A stretch of DNA of 35,845 bases. It comes from Opitutaceae bacterium (lineage in GTDB: Bacteria; Verrucomicrobiota; Verrucomicrobiia; Opitutales; Opitutaceae). The translations under genes and the position numbers were made by a program. Below the pieces are notes generated by a model. The model did not search any database, was not told the origin of the DNA, and saw nothing but the letters and a program-made list of their open reading frames with translations. Position 1 is the stretch's first letter. Every line of letters begins with the position of its first letter. This document shows, in pieces, positions 19,101 through 25,664 of the stretch. The stretch covers positions 1 to 35,845 of the forward strand of contig JAUSID010000084.1 of NCBI GenBank assembly GCA_030648295.1. Direction: 5' to 3'.

Positions 19101-19223
19101 TACCACATCCGCACGGAGGAGCGCAGGCAACAGGAGGGCGACGAGCGCAGGCAGGAAGCGTGGAAAAGTCAGAATGGGAGGAAGGGACGATGCCGTGAGC
19201 GCGAGATTACGGCTTGTTTTCAA
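13173..19223 (-). CDS. Giant secreted protein: lamin-tail, CotH-like, beta-helix, EF-hand-like and duplicated C-terminal domains
   Basis: This protein has about 2,016 residues. A TTG start at 19223 gives a Lys/Arg start and the hydrophobic LPALVALLLPALLRA, a signal peptide; the frame is open to a TTG at 19319. In order: lamin-tail domain (VVINEIMYHP, YVELHN, LEGWKF; about 40-160); a region of Ig-like strands; a CotH-kinase-like part (about 345-640) ending RLIPYDLDTILG, whose Asp pair fits the metal site; a parallel beta-helix (about 850-1190) with N-V-F-I, N-I-F-M and N-L-F-F rungs; two further lamin-tail domains (about 1390 and 1535); a Ca-binding DRDGDGMPDAWE / DADGDGQSNLAEY pair (about 1675); and two tandem copies of a 140-150-residue domain with V-L-V-R-A-V-G-P and N-D-W motifs (from about 1730). 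It probably acts at the cell surface. The start is the weakest point. Confidence 0.85.
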   Translation of the reverse strand: MKTSRNLALTASSLPPILTFPRFLPALVALLLPALLRADVVINEIMYHPSSEATTEEYVELHNTSASPVSLEGWKFTSGVSFTFPNVSLPAGGYLVVAADRAAFVAKYPAMVNFVAGWTGHLSNSANSIVLKDNRGVKVDEVDYADDGDWAVRERDDPDGGYRGWRWRSQADGYGKSLELINAAFDNSHGQNWGASATAGGTPGAANSIAAVDIAPVVIGVRHFPLVPTSTQAVTVNATVADDRAAAVTVTLSYRHDGAASWNTAPMFDDGAHGDGIAGDRIFGAQLPTAADDTIVEFHITATDGTRARTWPAPALNNSAPEAPFVAEQSQNCLYQVDNTAYAGSMPLYRLVIKAADRATLADINFDTDTYSHARFNATFITVDGTSTELRYLTGVRNRGHGSAHLEPQSFRVAIPNDWDWKGRTALNLNSQFTYLQLFGSAFMRRAGLTAPESRQVQMRVNNVDPTGGSTSAPSFGFYVCNEVQDSDFADHHFPTDSSGNLYRVRRSPSDDQEGDFTHLTPAGLNGGDPYRPVYFKTTNESEDNWSDLIALTQSLAKGHFTTLLDAPTWDADYVAAVKAKVDVDQWMTWFAAEALIGNGETNLTNGYGDDFYLFIGVNDPRARLIPYDLDTILGHGDDPVSATDDIFQMIRHPADSLTAPTPTPVYPFLRHPTFGALYFAKLQQLLRGPLSIANFNALADQILTGVVDAAQIADRKAWYALRHAYVSGLVNADLSVTRGPAVDVRTGYARSTAATCNLAGKSDPARTQSVKVNGVAATYVPWKVATTTASSNSYTVAIGEWSLTDVELRPGINRVLIQAFDAAGAEIERIHSEVWYDDSSVANVSGTITTDTTWTAAGGPYQVTAPLTVNNGVTLTIEPGATVYLATDVGITVAGGGRIVAEGTEAKPIYFTRAPGATDFGGIITINGAAGAPETQFRHVFFNFGGDVAMTCEANSNVVLDYCEWLRNDVAYLELNGGSFLISNCVFPSATNAFFQSINGVGSTPAGGRAIIRDCFFGSVHGYNDVIDFTGNNRPGPLLQIYNNVFIGSDDDVLDIDGTDAWIEGNIFMHVHRVGSPDSASAVSGGDDSGQTSEITLVGNLFFDVDQAVTAKQGNFFTLLNNTVVDQNSRGSEDRREDIINKPDVFLPAVFNVADDGIPGALGMYVEGNVIHSAEKLVRNFTGSERITFNNNLLPPGMAWAGSGSGNTSAAALLNDVTVDAATGASNIPTPTRDNYRRIAPEIRRQFGLDSRSPARGTGPNGADKGGVRPIGVSLSGAPTGRTNATVATVTVGTLVIGSGLPAGAGQFPNGSGWTHYKWRLDAGAWNAETPLATPISLTGLANGTHTLDVIGKNDADTYQDSPDLGTDARISSASWTVDSSYVPPAAAAIVRINEVLASNTATVGFGAVFPDIIELTNVGNAAADLGGWSLTDNAAVPFKFVIPGGTMLVPGAYLVIYASNSGSVPTPKTGFALGASGDDLTLTRSAAAGGGTADSVVWGQQLADFSIGRGADGSWALCRPTFGTANIPAAQSPASAVRINEWLADGVAPFAQDFIELYNSGPLPVELGGNYLTDNPVGWPNRSAIRQLTFIAAGGFLSFKADGDPAQGPEHVDFHLSPLQGEIGFISAALTIIDNVVYGPQRTDIAQGRVPDGTTTIMTMPPTPGAANQQLMPDRDGDGMPDAWEVAHGFDPTNPADAALDADGDGQSNLAEYRAGTDPRNPNDFVKPPSDPGLLKTSRLINLAILAPLTEGEIMTMGTVIGGAGTSGTKAIVVRAAGPALTQFGVIDVLPDPKMALIHQASGVTVASNNDWAGDPVLSAAFAQVGAFPYAPPSSKDAGISQPALAPANYTVQVSDVGTGAGTVIAELYDATPASAFTATTPRLINVSVLKQIGAGTTLTAGFVIDGPTSKTVLVRAVGPTLGLPPFNIPGVMADPILELFNNATGAKINENNDWGGTTTLSAGFTSTGAFALTNASTKDAALLVTLAPGQYSARVSSPDGGGGMVIVEVYEVP

Positions 19224-19381
19224 AATGCGGCAATGCCTGCGTGTGGCGCGGGCGCGGAAGGCACGCAAGCCGCGCTGCTTGCAGCTGAAAGCGACGAGAT
19301 ATTCGTGACCGCACTCCAAGCCGTGGAGGCGGGAAACGCCACGCCCTTGAACCGGCCGGGCGGGATCATGACGGTGACGTA

Positions 19382-19662
19382 GGCGTTGCCGGTATGCTTG
19401 GGCGTGCCATTCAGCACCGTGCCGACCACCGCGCCCTCCGGAGCTTCGTCGTCTTCGTCGGCCGCCAGCTCGCGTTGACGAACGCGCCGTGCCGCTGGTT
19501 GATCGCGCCGTCGCGCCAACCGTCGTAGTGCTGGTAAAGCCCCGCCACGCGGACCGCCAACCTGCGACCCGGCGCGCTGGTTGATGTCGAACGAACCGCG
19601 CCAGCCGCCCCCAGGTGTCCGCCTTCAGCTCTCCGTGAGTGGCGCACCGCCTCGGTCTGCAA
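19382..19662 (-). pseudogene. TonB-dependent receptor fragment
   Basis: One minus-strand frame contains APGRRLAVRVAGLYQHYDGW, then RDGAINQRHGAFVNASWRPTKTTKL. This is the typical barrel segment of verrucomicrobial TonB-dependent receptors (L-x-Y-Q-x-Y-D-G-W, W-R-P-T-x-T-T). Both ends run into unrelated frames: upstream is Arg/Gly-rich noise and downstream is a frame ending in T-G-N-A-Y-V-T-V. A complete receptor would have 700-1,000 residues, so less than a tenth is left. It fills the spacer between the giant-protein gene and the 425-residue gene; the remaining part of 19224-19672 shows no other gene. Confidence 0.5.
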
Positions 19663-19672
19663 CCGGTACGCC

Positions 19673-20950
19673 CTACTTCGGCGTCTTGGCCGGTAGCTGA
19701 TAAACTCCGCTTGAATTCCCGGTCGGCCGCGCGGTTCCGGCCGGGAGCTGGCGGGCGTCAGTCGTGAAGGCGTTGCCGCTTTGGAGCAGGCTCACCCACT
19801 GCGATTGATGGATGTAGGCGGTCGCAGCCTCAGAACCGAGTTTTAGATGCAGTTCTGCCTTCGCCCGAACGGCGAGGTCGACGAGTTGTGCGCTCCTTTG
19901 ATGTGGCGAGAGGAAAGGATCCTGATTGATCGCCACCGCCTGCGCGCCGCAGTTTGCCCGCAGCGCTTGCACTTGCTCCGGCGTGGCCTCTGGCAATCCC
20001 AGCCGCGCGCTCAGGGTCCGAAGCGTACGAAAATCATCATCGCTGCCGCGCAGCACGGCCGCCCAGCGGTCGTTGCCCACGATGTCGCGGAAGCGATCCT
20101 CGAGTTCGCGCTGGGCGCGAGTCTGAGCGGATAGTTCCTCGGCCGTGCGTTTCCCTGATATCCTGTACCGTTCGTCGAATTCCCTTTGGAGATTCCAGAG
20201 CGCCCGAAACTCCTCCTCGCTGGCGATGATGTCGCCGAAGCTATGGATAACTGACTGTGCGGAAGTCGAGACCCGCAACTCGGCCTGTACCCGCTCGGCC
20301 GGGGTAAGGGCGGCGTCGATGTCGCGGGCCTTTCCCCGTTCGAGCAATCGCTTTTTCTCGCGATCGCTCTCGAGCTCGATACCGCCGCTGAGCCTGGAGA
20401 TTTCCTGTTCCATTTCCGCGTAGTCGCTCTCGATCCGGCGGATTTGGTCCCGTTTGGCCGCGGACAGAAATGCGTGGCGGGTGTCAGGGGACTTGAACAA
20501 CGAGAGTTCGCCGAATGCCGCCGTGACGGCCGCCTCCAATTCGCGCTCGGCGACTTCGTACTCGGCACGTTGGGCATGACGCGGTGGGGCGAGATTGCGC
20601 CAGTAGTCCGTGCCCTCCGGATTTCCGTCACCGCCGCCGCGGGCGAGGGCCAGGAACCGGGCAAATGCCCGTACCGCCCGGAGCTGTCGGACTACGTCCA
20701 GCGACACGCCAGCGGCGGTCAGCGTGGCGGAGTCGCCGGTTGAGAGCGCGGCCAGCACCCCGGCGACGTTGGTGGCATCGGTGTTGACCGAAATCACCGG
20801 GAGCGGCGGAGCAGATGGCGGCGCGGCGATCGCCGGCGCCGGCGGCCGCAGCACCAGGATCGCGAGCAAGACCGCATTGGTCGCGAGCACGCCGAGCCAA
20901 AGGAGTGACGACAGGGTGATCGGGCGGCCTTCCGCCGGGGGCGTATTCAT
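19673..20950 (-). CDS. Membrane-anchored hypothetical protein with coiled-coil region
   Basis: This encodes 425 residues. An N-terminal helix LLWLGVLATNAVLLAILVL (about 16-34) should anchor it in the inner membrane with the rest outside the cytosol, after a Pro/Ala-rich linker. The middle (about 125-320) is highly charged and helical (REFDERYRISGKRTAEELSA and similar), probably coiled coil. Near the C-terminus is a possible Pro-rich end T-P-K. It has no enzyme motif. I recognise the architecture as a type of uncharacterised protein in this group but not a family with a function. Its same-strand neighbours are GH2 upstream and the receptor relic and giant protein downstream. Confidence 0.8.
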   Translation of the reverse strand: MNTPPAEGRPITLSSLLWLGVLATNAVLLAILVLRPPAPAIAAPPSAPPLPVISVNTDATNVAGVLAALSTGDSATLTAAGVSLDVVRQLRAVRAFARFLALARGGGDGNPEGTDYWRNLAPPRHAQRAEYEVAERELEAAVTAAFGELSLFKSPDTRHAFLSAAKRDQIRRIESDYAEMEQEISRLSGGIELESDREKKRLLERGKARDIDAALTPAERVQAELRVSTSAQSVIHSFGDIIASEEEFRALWNLQREFDERYRISGKRTAEELSAQTRAQRELEDRFRDIVGNDRWAAVLRGSDDDFRTLRTLSARLGLPEATPEQVQALRANCGAQAVAINQDPFLSPHQRSAQLVDLAVRAKAELHLKLGSEAATAYIHQSQWVSLLQSGNAFTTDARQLPAGTARPTGNSSGVYQLPAKTPK

Positions 20951-21099
20951 TGTAGTGGCGCGGCTGGTTTCGCACCGATGGTAAGGCCGATCGCGAAAAC
21001 CCGTGAGACGAAAAATTCAATGCCGCCCATCGACCCTGCCGATGGGGGCCACAAGCAGGTCTCAACTCTCCGGGCCGCGATCCGCCAGTGCAGCTCGGT

Positions 21100-24000
21100 T
21101 CAGTCGTCGAACCGAAACACCACGTGGTTCTTAAAAGCTTCCGCACCTTCCGCCGGGGCGCCGGTGGGGCCGCTCTCGGCCGCGGTGCCGAACTTCGAGC
21201 CGATGGCGGGGATCGCATCGAGGATCGAAAAGTCACCGGGCGGAAAATCCGGGGAGGTGTTCGGGAAATCGGTCAGGCGCGTGCCGACGCGGATGAACGT
21301 GTCGGGGCCCTCGCAGGCCACGTCGACGGCGCCATTCGTCGTATTCACGCGCATGGCGCGAACGCCGGCAAAATATCCCGCCCATTCGGGCGAGTTCGGC
21401 GCCATCGCGGTGGCGCGCGCGAGTTCGTGGCGGCCAAACCACGTGCCTTGCATCCGGTTTTTCCATACGGGATTTGGTCCCTGCCCAATCCAACGTGCAC
21501 CCGTCATCTGTTCGGCGGCACAATCAAACGTGACGCCGCGATATACGTGCGGGCCGGGGGCCGAATAGCTGAAGTCGAGTTGGAGCGATCCGTCCGCGCG
21601 GATCGTCCAGCGAAACTGGTGGGCGGAACCACGGGCCTCGATCCACGCCGTGGACGCGCTGCCCTGCCCTGCCGTTCCCGACGAGATTGCCATTCGCTCA
21701 TCGTCGGATGGAAAACGGGTGGGCGCGTGGCCCAGCCGGACAGAACGCAGTGCGACCGGCTGCTGATCACTGCGATGCAAGTTCGAAACCCGTATGGCCG
21801 CCACGCGTCGCGGACTGAGTGTGTAACGATCACCGTCGTTCGAGCGGCGCGTGCCGTCGAACACGGTAGTCCAGCGCTGGCCGTCCGAGACCTCGAGCTT
21901 CGCGCCGTACCATGCCGCACCAGGCTCGAATTTCATCTCGACGATACTGCCGGGCGCCGCCGTGGGCAGCTGCGCCGTCCAGACTTTGCCGCGGCTTTCC
22001 GTTTCAGTCCGCGCTTCCCCCGCGAGGTTGGTCCATGTGATCGCATGGTCGGTGGAAGCGGGAACGGCCCACACAAACCGCGGCCCATTCGAAATTGGCC
22101 GCACCGCCCCGTCTCGCTGCACGTCTCGGAGGAGCCCCGTCCGGCCGGCGAAACGCGCCCGCACCTTTCCTGCGCTCAGAATAATCAGCTCTCCCTCGCG
22201 TTGCATCTTTGCTTCACCGCCGACGGTCGCGGCGCGCGGTGCCCGCGCTTCCCGCAGCCGCGCCGTCACCCCCGGTGTCGGCCACATCCATGTCCAGAGT
22301 TCGCGTCCCTGCGGATCGGATACGGTTACGGCGAGCGCATCAGCGTCGTTCCAGTTCCGCGGCAGCGCCAGCTTGAGCGCGCCGCTCGCGGCCGGTTTCA
22401 CCGCCGGCGACGGCGCATTACCCTCGTTCACGACGCCTGGCCCCGATCCGGCCGCCGCCAGTTCACCGAATCGCACCGTCCGCCAGGCAAACCGGCAGGC
22501 CTCGAGCGAGGTGAAACTGTAGCGGTTGTGCACCGTCAGCCTGCCGTCGAATTGATCATCGAGCACCGGTGGCTCGATCTGTACCGGCGAAAAGACTTCC
22601 CGCACGGTATAAAAGCTCGGCTCTTTCTCGTGACGCGGTCCCACCAGCCCGTCGGGCCCATACGTGCTCCACGTATCGATCCGGCCACCGTGATCCGTTC
22701 GGACGATGCCCTCGTCGGCGAGCACCCAAAGAAAGCCACCCGCGCCGAACGGTGGCCGCGACAGCAACGGCCAGTAGTCGTGCAATCCCGCCCCGCCGCC
22801 GCCGTCGAACAGCCCGTGCAGGAACTCCGTCGGCATGATGAGATGCGGGCCCCGCGCGCGCTTCGCCATGTCGTCGTAGGAGCGGTAGTGGATCGTATCG
22901 ATGCCCGAGAACGTGTCCCGCGGGTGCAGCACCGGGCGTCGCTGCAGATCGAAACGCGAAAACTCCGCGTCCACCGCGCGATTCCAGCCGCCTTCATTGC
23001 CATTGTCCCAAAACAGGATGCCCGGGTGGTTCACGTCGCGCGTCAGCATCTCGCGAATGAGCCGGCGGCCTGTATCCGTATCGTGGGCATGCTGCCAGCC
23101 GCTCAACTCGTCGAGGACATACAACCCGAGTTCGTCGCACGCCTCGAGGAACGCGACGTCAGGCGGGTAATGCGACATCCGGACCGCATTCATGTTCATG
23201 GCCTGGATCAGCCGCACATCCTCGTAGCAATCCTCGCGAGTGAGCGCGCGTCCCGTGTCGGCCCGGAAGCTGTGACGGTTCACCCCCTTGAGGACAATAC
23301 GCTCACCGTTCAGGAAAAGCCCGGCGCCGGGGCGAACCTCAAAGGTCCGAAATCCGAACCGCGTCGTCACCACGTGCAGCGTCTCGGCCCCGCGGCGCAG
23401 CGTGGTGCGCAGCCGATATAGCTGAGGCGTTTCCGCCGTCCACGGCCGGGCCGCCGGAACTGTCGCCGCCAGCCGTACTGCACCCACACCGCCGCCGGGC
23501 ACGGCAACCGAGAACGGCTCACCCACCGGTTGGTCATTGGTGTCGAACACCTGTGCGTCGACGCGATCCGCGTCCTTCACCAACGCGAGCCCCACGTCCG
23601 CCGTCAGGCGGCCATCCGCCCGGGCATCGATTGAAACCTGCTCGATCGACTGCGGCGGCACGGCTTCGAGGTACACCGGCCGGTAGATTCCGCCGAAGAC
23701 CCAGTAATCCGCATGCCGCTCCGCAATCTCGGTGTCTCGCGTCGAGGAAACCTTCGCCACGTCCACTTCCAGCAGATTCTCCGCGTCGCGTTTCACCAGC
23801 TCGGTGATGTCGTGGCGAAAGCGGTAGAACCCGCCGACATGAACCGGGCCGGCCGGCTTGCCGTTGATCGTCACCGCCGTGTCGGTCATCACGCCCTCGA
23901 ACACGATCCGCACCCGCATTCCCGCCCATGCGGCCGGCACATTGAACTGGCGGCGATAACGTCCGTGTTCCTCGGCGCGTTTCGCCGAACCCTGGCCGTA

Positions 24001-24267
24001 GTCATAGCCGCCGAAGCCGTGCTGCTCCCATTGCGACGGCACCGGAATGCTCGTCCACTCGCCGCTGCGCCGGCCGGCGGTGCAAAAGAAGTCCCATGGC
24101 ACGGCGTCCTTCGGGCCGTGTCCGGAAAGATAATACTGCCGGGTTTCCGGCGTCGCCGCTGGTTGCGCCGCGGTCGCGATGCCGGCACACGCGACGAAAA
24201 AGCCTCCTGCCACTATTCCGAGCAACGATCCACGGACCGTCGATACCGCGCGTGTGAATGAGTTCAT
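21100..24267 (-). CDS. Secreted glycoside hydrolase family 2 enzyme (beta-galactosidase type)
   Basis: This 1,055-residue protein starts at ATG 24267 with a signal peptide (STVRGSLLGIVAGGFFVACAG, then ATAAQ). The order is that of GH2: a jelly-roll sugar-binding domain (WTSIPVPSQWEQHGFGGYDYG; YRRQFNVP; VMTDTAVTINGKPAG), an Ig-like domain, then the TIM barrel from about residue 310 (GVNRHSFRADTGRALT, NAVRMSHYPPDVAFLEACDELGLYVLDEL). WDNGNEGGWN carries the acid/base Glu and MPTEFLHG the likely nucleophile Glu. A long C-terminal part of about 450 residues holds further beta domains. It acts on a beta-linked glycan outside the cytoplasm; which sugar cannot be said. The frame is open to a TTG at 24285. 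Confidence 0.92.
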   Translation of the reverse strand: MNSFTRAVSTVRGSLLGIVAGGFFVACAGIATAAQPAATPETRQYYLSGHGPKDAVPWDFFCTAGRRSGEWTSIPVPSQWEQHGFGGYDYGQGSAKRAEEHGRYRRQFNVPAAWAGMRVRIVFEGVMTDTAVTINGKPAGPVHVGGFYRFRHDITELVKRDAENLLEVDVAKVSSTRDTEIAERHADYWVFGGIYRPVYLEAVPPQSIEQVSIDARADGRLTADVGLALVKDADRVDAQVFDTNDQPVGEPFSVAVPGGGVGAVRLAATVPAARPWTAETPQLYRLRTTLRRGAETLHVVTTRFGFRTFEVRPGAGLFLNGERIVLKGVNRHSFRADTGRALTREDCYEDVRLIQAMNMNAVRMSHYPPDVAFLEACDELGLYVLDELSGWQHAHDTDTGRRLIREMLTRDVNHPGILFWDNGNEGGWNRAVDAEFSRFDLQRRPVLHPRDTFSGIDTIHYRSYDDMAKRARGPHLIMPTEFLHGLFDGGGGAGLHDYWPLLSRPPFGAGGFLWVLADEGIVRTDHGGRIDTWSTYGPDGLVGPRHEKEPSFYTVREVFSPVQIEPPVLDDQFDGRLTVHNRYSFTSLEACRFAWRTVRFGELAAAGSGPGVVNEGNAPSPAVKPAASGALKLALPRNWNDADALAVTVSDPQGRELWTWMWPTPGVTARLREARAPRAATVGGEAKMQREGELIILSAGKVRARFAGRTGLLRDVQRDGAVRPISNGPRFVWAVPASTDHAITWTNLAGEARTETESRGKVWTAQLPTAAPGSIVEMKFEPGAAWYGAKLEVSDGQRWTTVFDGTRRSNDGDRYTLSPRRVAAIRVSNLHRSDQQPVALRSVRLGHAPTRFPSDDERMAISSGTAGQGSASTAWIEARGSAHQFRWTIRADGSLQLDFSYSAPGPHVYRGVTFDCAAEQMTGARWIGQGPNPVWKNRMQGTWFGRHELARATAMAPNSPEWAGYFAGVRAMRVNTTNGAVDVACEGPDTFIRVGTRLTDFPNTSPDFPPGDFSILDAIPAIGSKFGTAAESGPTGAPAEGAEAFKNHVVFRFDD

Positions 24268-24382
24268 TGTCGTCGCTGGTTCCAATCGCCGCGGGCCGGC
24301 TTCTCATCAACCCCTGGTCCGGCAGGCGTCCGGATCGAGGCTGGTTGAACACCGCCACGGCGCGAGCCGTATCGTGAATGAT

Positions 24383-24398
24383 GTAACAACCCTGTTAC
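24383..24398. promoter_or_regulatory. Palindromic operator-like site upstream of the cytochrome gene
   Basis: GTAACAACCCTGTTAC has perfect 6-bp arms with a 4-base centre. Read as GTAAC-N6-GTTAC it has the 5-N6-5 form of Crp/Fnr-family sites. It lies in the divergent spacer (24268-24621) between GH2 and the decaheme gene, about 225 bp before the latter's start. The rest of that spacer shows no gene. Confidence 0.4.
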
Positions 24399-24621
24399 CG
24401 TTCTGTTTTCGCATTCCGGCGCCTGCGGGTTTTCGTCCGCTCCACCGGCGGCCACGCGAGCCGCTGATTCCCTCAATCCCCATGCGTGAGCAGATCCGAT
24501 CCCAGATCACCGCCGCGGCTCTTCGCCGTGGTGAAGTTCCGCATTCCGATGCGGGGCGTGCTGCCGTTTTCCCCGCCGGGCTTTGGCGCCGGCGTCGAAC
24601 CAACCCGAGGTCAACCCGCCC

Positions 24622-25599
24622 ATGAAAACCTCGCGCCCGTTCACCGTCCTGCGCGTCAGCATCGCGGCGGGAATTTACGCCACGGTCGCGCTCGTCGCCG
24701 CGGTCAGCACCCGGCCGCCCGGTCCCACCGCCCAGGTCGATCATGGCGACGCGGTTTATGTCGGCGAGGCCGTGTGCATCGCCTGCCACAAGACGCAAAA
24801 CAACCAGTTCATGCACACGCAGCATGCGATTGCGTTCCGGCAGAACCCGAAGAACCAGTTGCAGGCGCAGTCATGCGAGGCATGCCACGGCCCCGGTTCG
24901 AATCACCTAAAGGATCCCGCGAACCCGGCGAATCGCACGGCGCTGATCGGGTTCACACGCGAATGGGGCACGCCGGTCGAGAAACAGACAAGCATGTGTC
25001 TCGCCTGCCACCAGGGCAGCCAGGCGATGTTCTGGCCCGGCTCGACGCATGCGACGCAACAGCTCAGCTGCAGCGATTGCCACAACCCGATGGCGAAGAT
25101 TTCCGCCACCGGCCTGCTGAAAAAGCCGACGATCAACGAAACGTGTTACACCTGTCACCAGCAGCAGCGCGGGGAATTCGCCAAGCATTCCCACATGCCG
25201 CTGCCCGAGGGAAAGATGTCCTGCGCCGATTGCCACAATCCGCACGGCTCGCCGTCGAAGGCGCTGCTCAAGGCCGACTCGATCAACGAACTCTGCTATA
25301 CCTGCCACACCGAAAAACGCGGACCGTTCCTGTGGGAGCACGCACCCGTGCGCGATAACTGCCTGAACTGCCACAACGCCCACGGTTCGAACCACGACAA
25401 GCTCCTCACCGTGGCGCGCCCGTTCTCCTGCCAGCAGTGCCATGGCAACCCCGGACACCAGTCGACGCTTTATCATGCGGGCAATATCATCGGTGGTGGC
25501 GCGGCCGTGAGCTCGCGCGTCCTCGGACGCACGTGCCAGAACTGCCACGTCCAGGTTCACGGCAGCAATCATCCGGCCGGCGCCCGGTTCCAGCGATGA
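24622..25599 (+). CDS. Periplasmic decaheme c-type cytochrome (MtrA/PioA/DmsE type)
   Basis: This 325-residue protein has an N-terminal signal or anchor (VLRVSIAAGIYATVALVAAV) and ten CxxCH haem sites at residues 52, 85, 126, 150, 175, 201, 225, 247, 270 and 305 (position of the first Cys). Length, haem count and repeats such as C-Y-T-C-H and H-N-P-H-G-S match the DmsE/MtrA decaheme family. In that family the protein is threaded into an outer-membrane barrel and carries electrons across it. ATG 24622 was chosen because it opens the signal sequence. It is followed 65 bp later by the matching barrel gene, then a cupredoxin gene; the three probably form one operon. Confidence 0.93.
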   Translation: MKTSRPFTVLRVSIAAGIYATVALVAAVSTRPPGPTAQVDHGDAVYVGEAVCIACHKTQNNQFMHTQHAIAFRQNPKNQLQAQSCEACHGPGSNHLKDPANPANRTALIGFTREWGTPVEKQTSMCLACHQGSQAMFWPGSTHATQQLSCSDCHNPMAKISATGLLKKPTINETCYTCHQQQRGEFAKHSHMPLPEGKMSCADCHNPHGSPSKALLKADSINELCYTCHTEKRGPFLWEHAPVRDNCLNCHNAHGSNHDKLLTVARPFSCQQCHGNPGHQSTLYHAGNIIGGGAAVSSRVLGRTCQNCHVQVHGSNHPAGARFQR

Positions 25600-25664
25600 A
25601 TGCGACATCCTGGAGAACGACCACGTCATCGATCCGCCAAATCCGCATCGAGCCTGACGCCACG

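Noticed and set aside
21088..23421. Very long plus-strand frame (777 codons) opposite the GH2 gene
   Set aside because: It is antisense to an unambiguous enzyme gene, is rich in Arg/Pro/Ala/His and has no recognisable motif. GC-rich codon use on the real strand explains the lack of stops.
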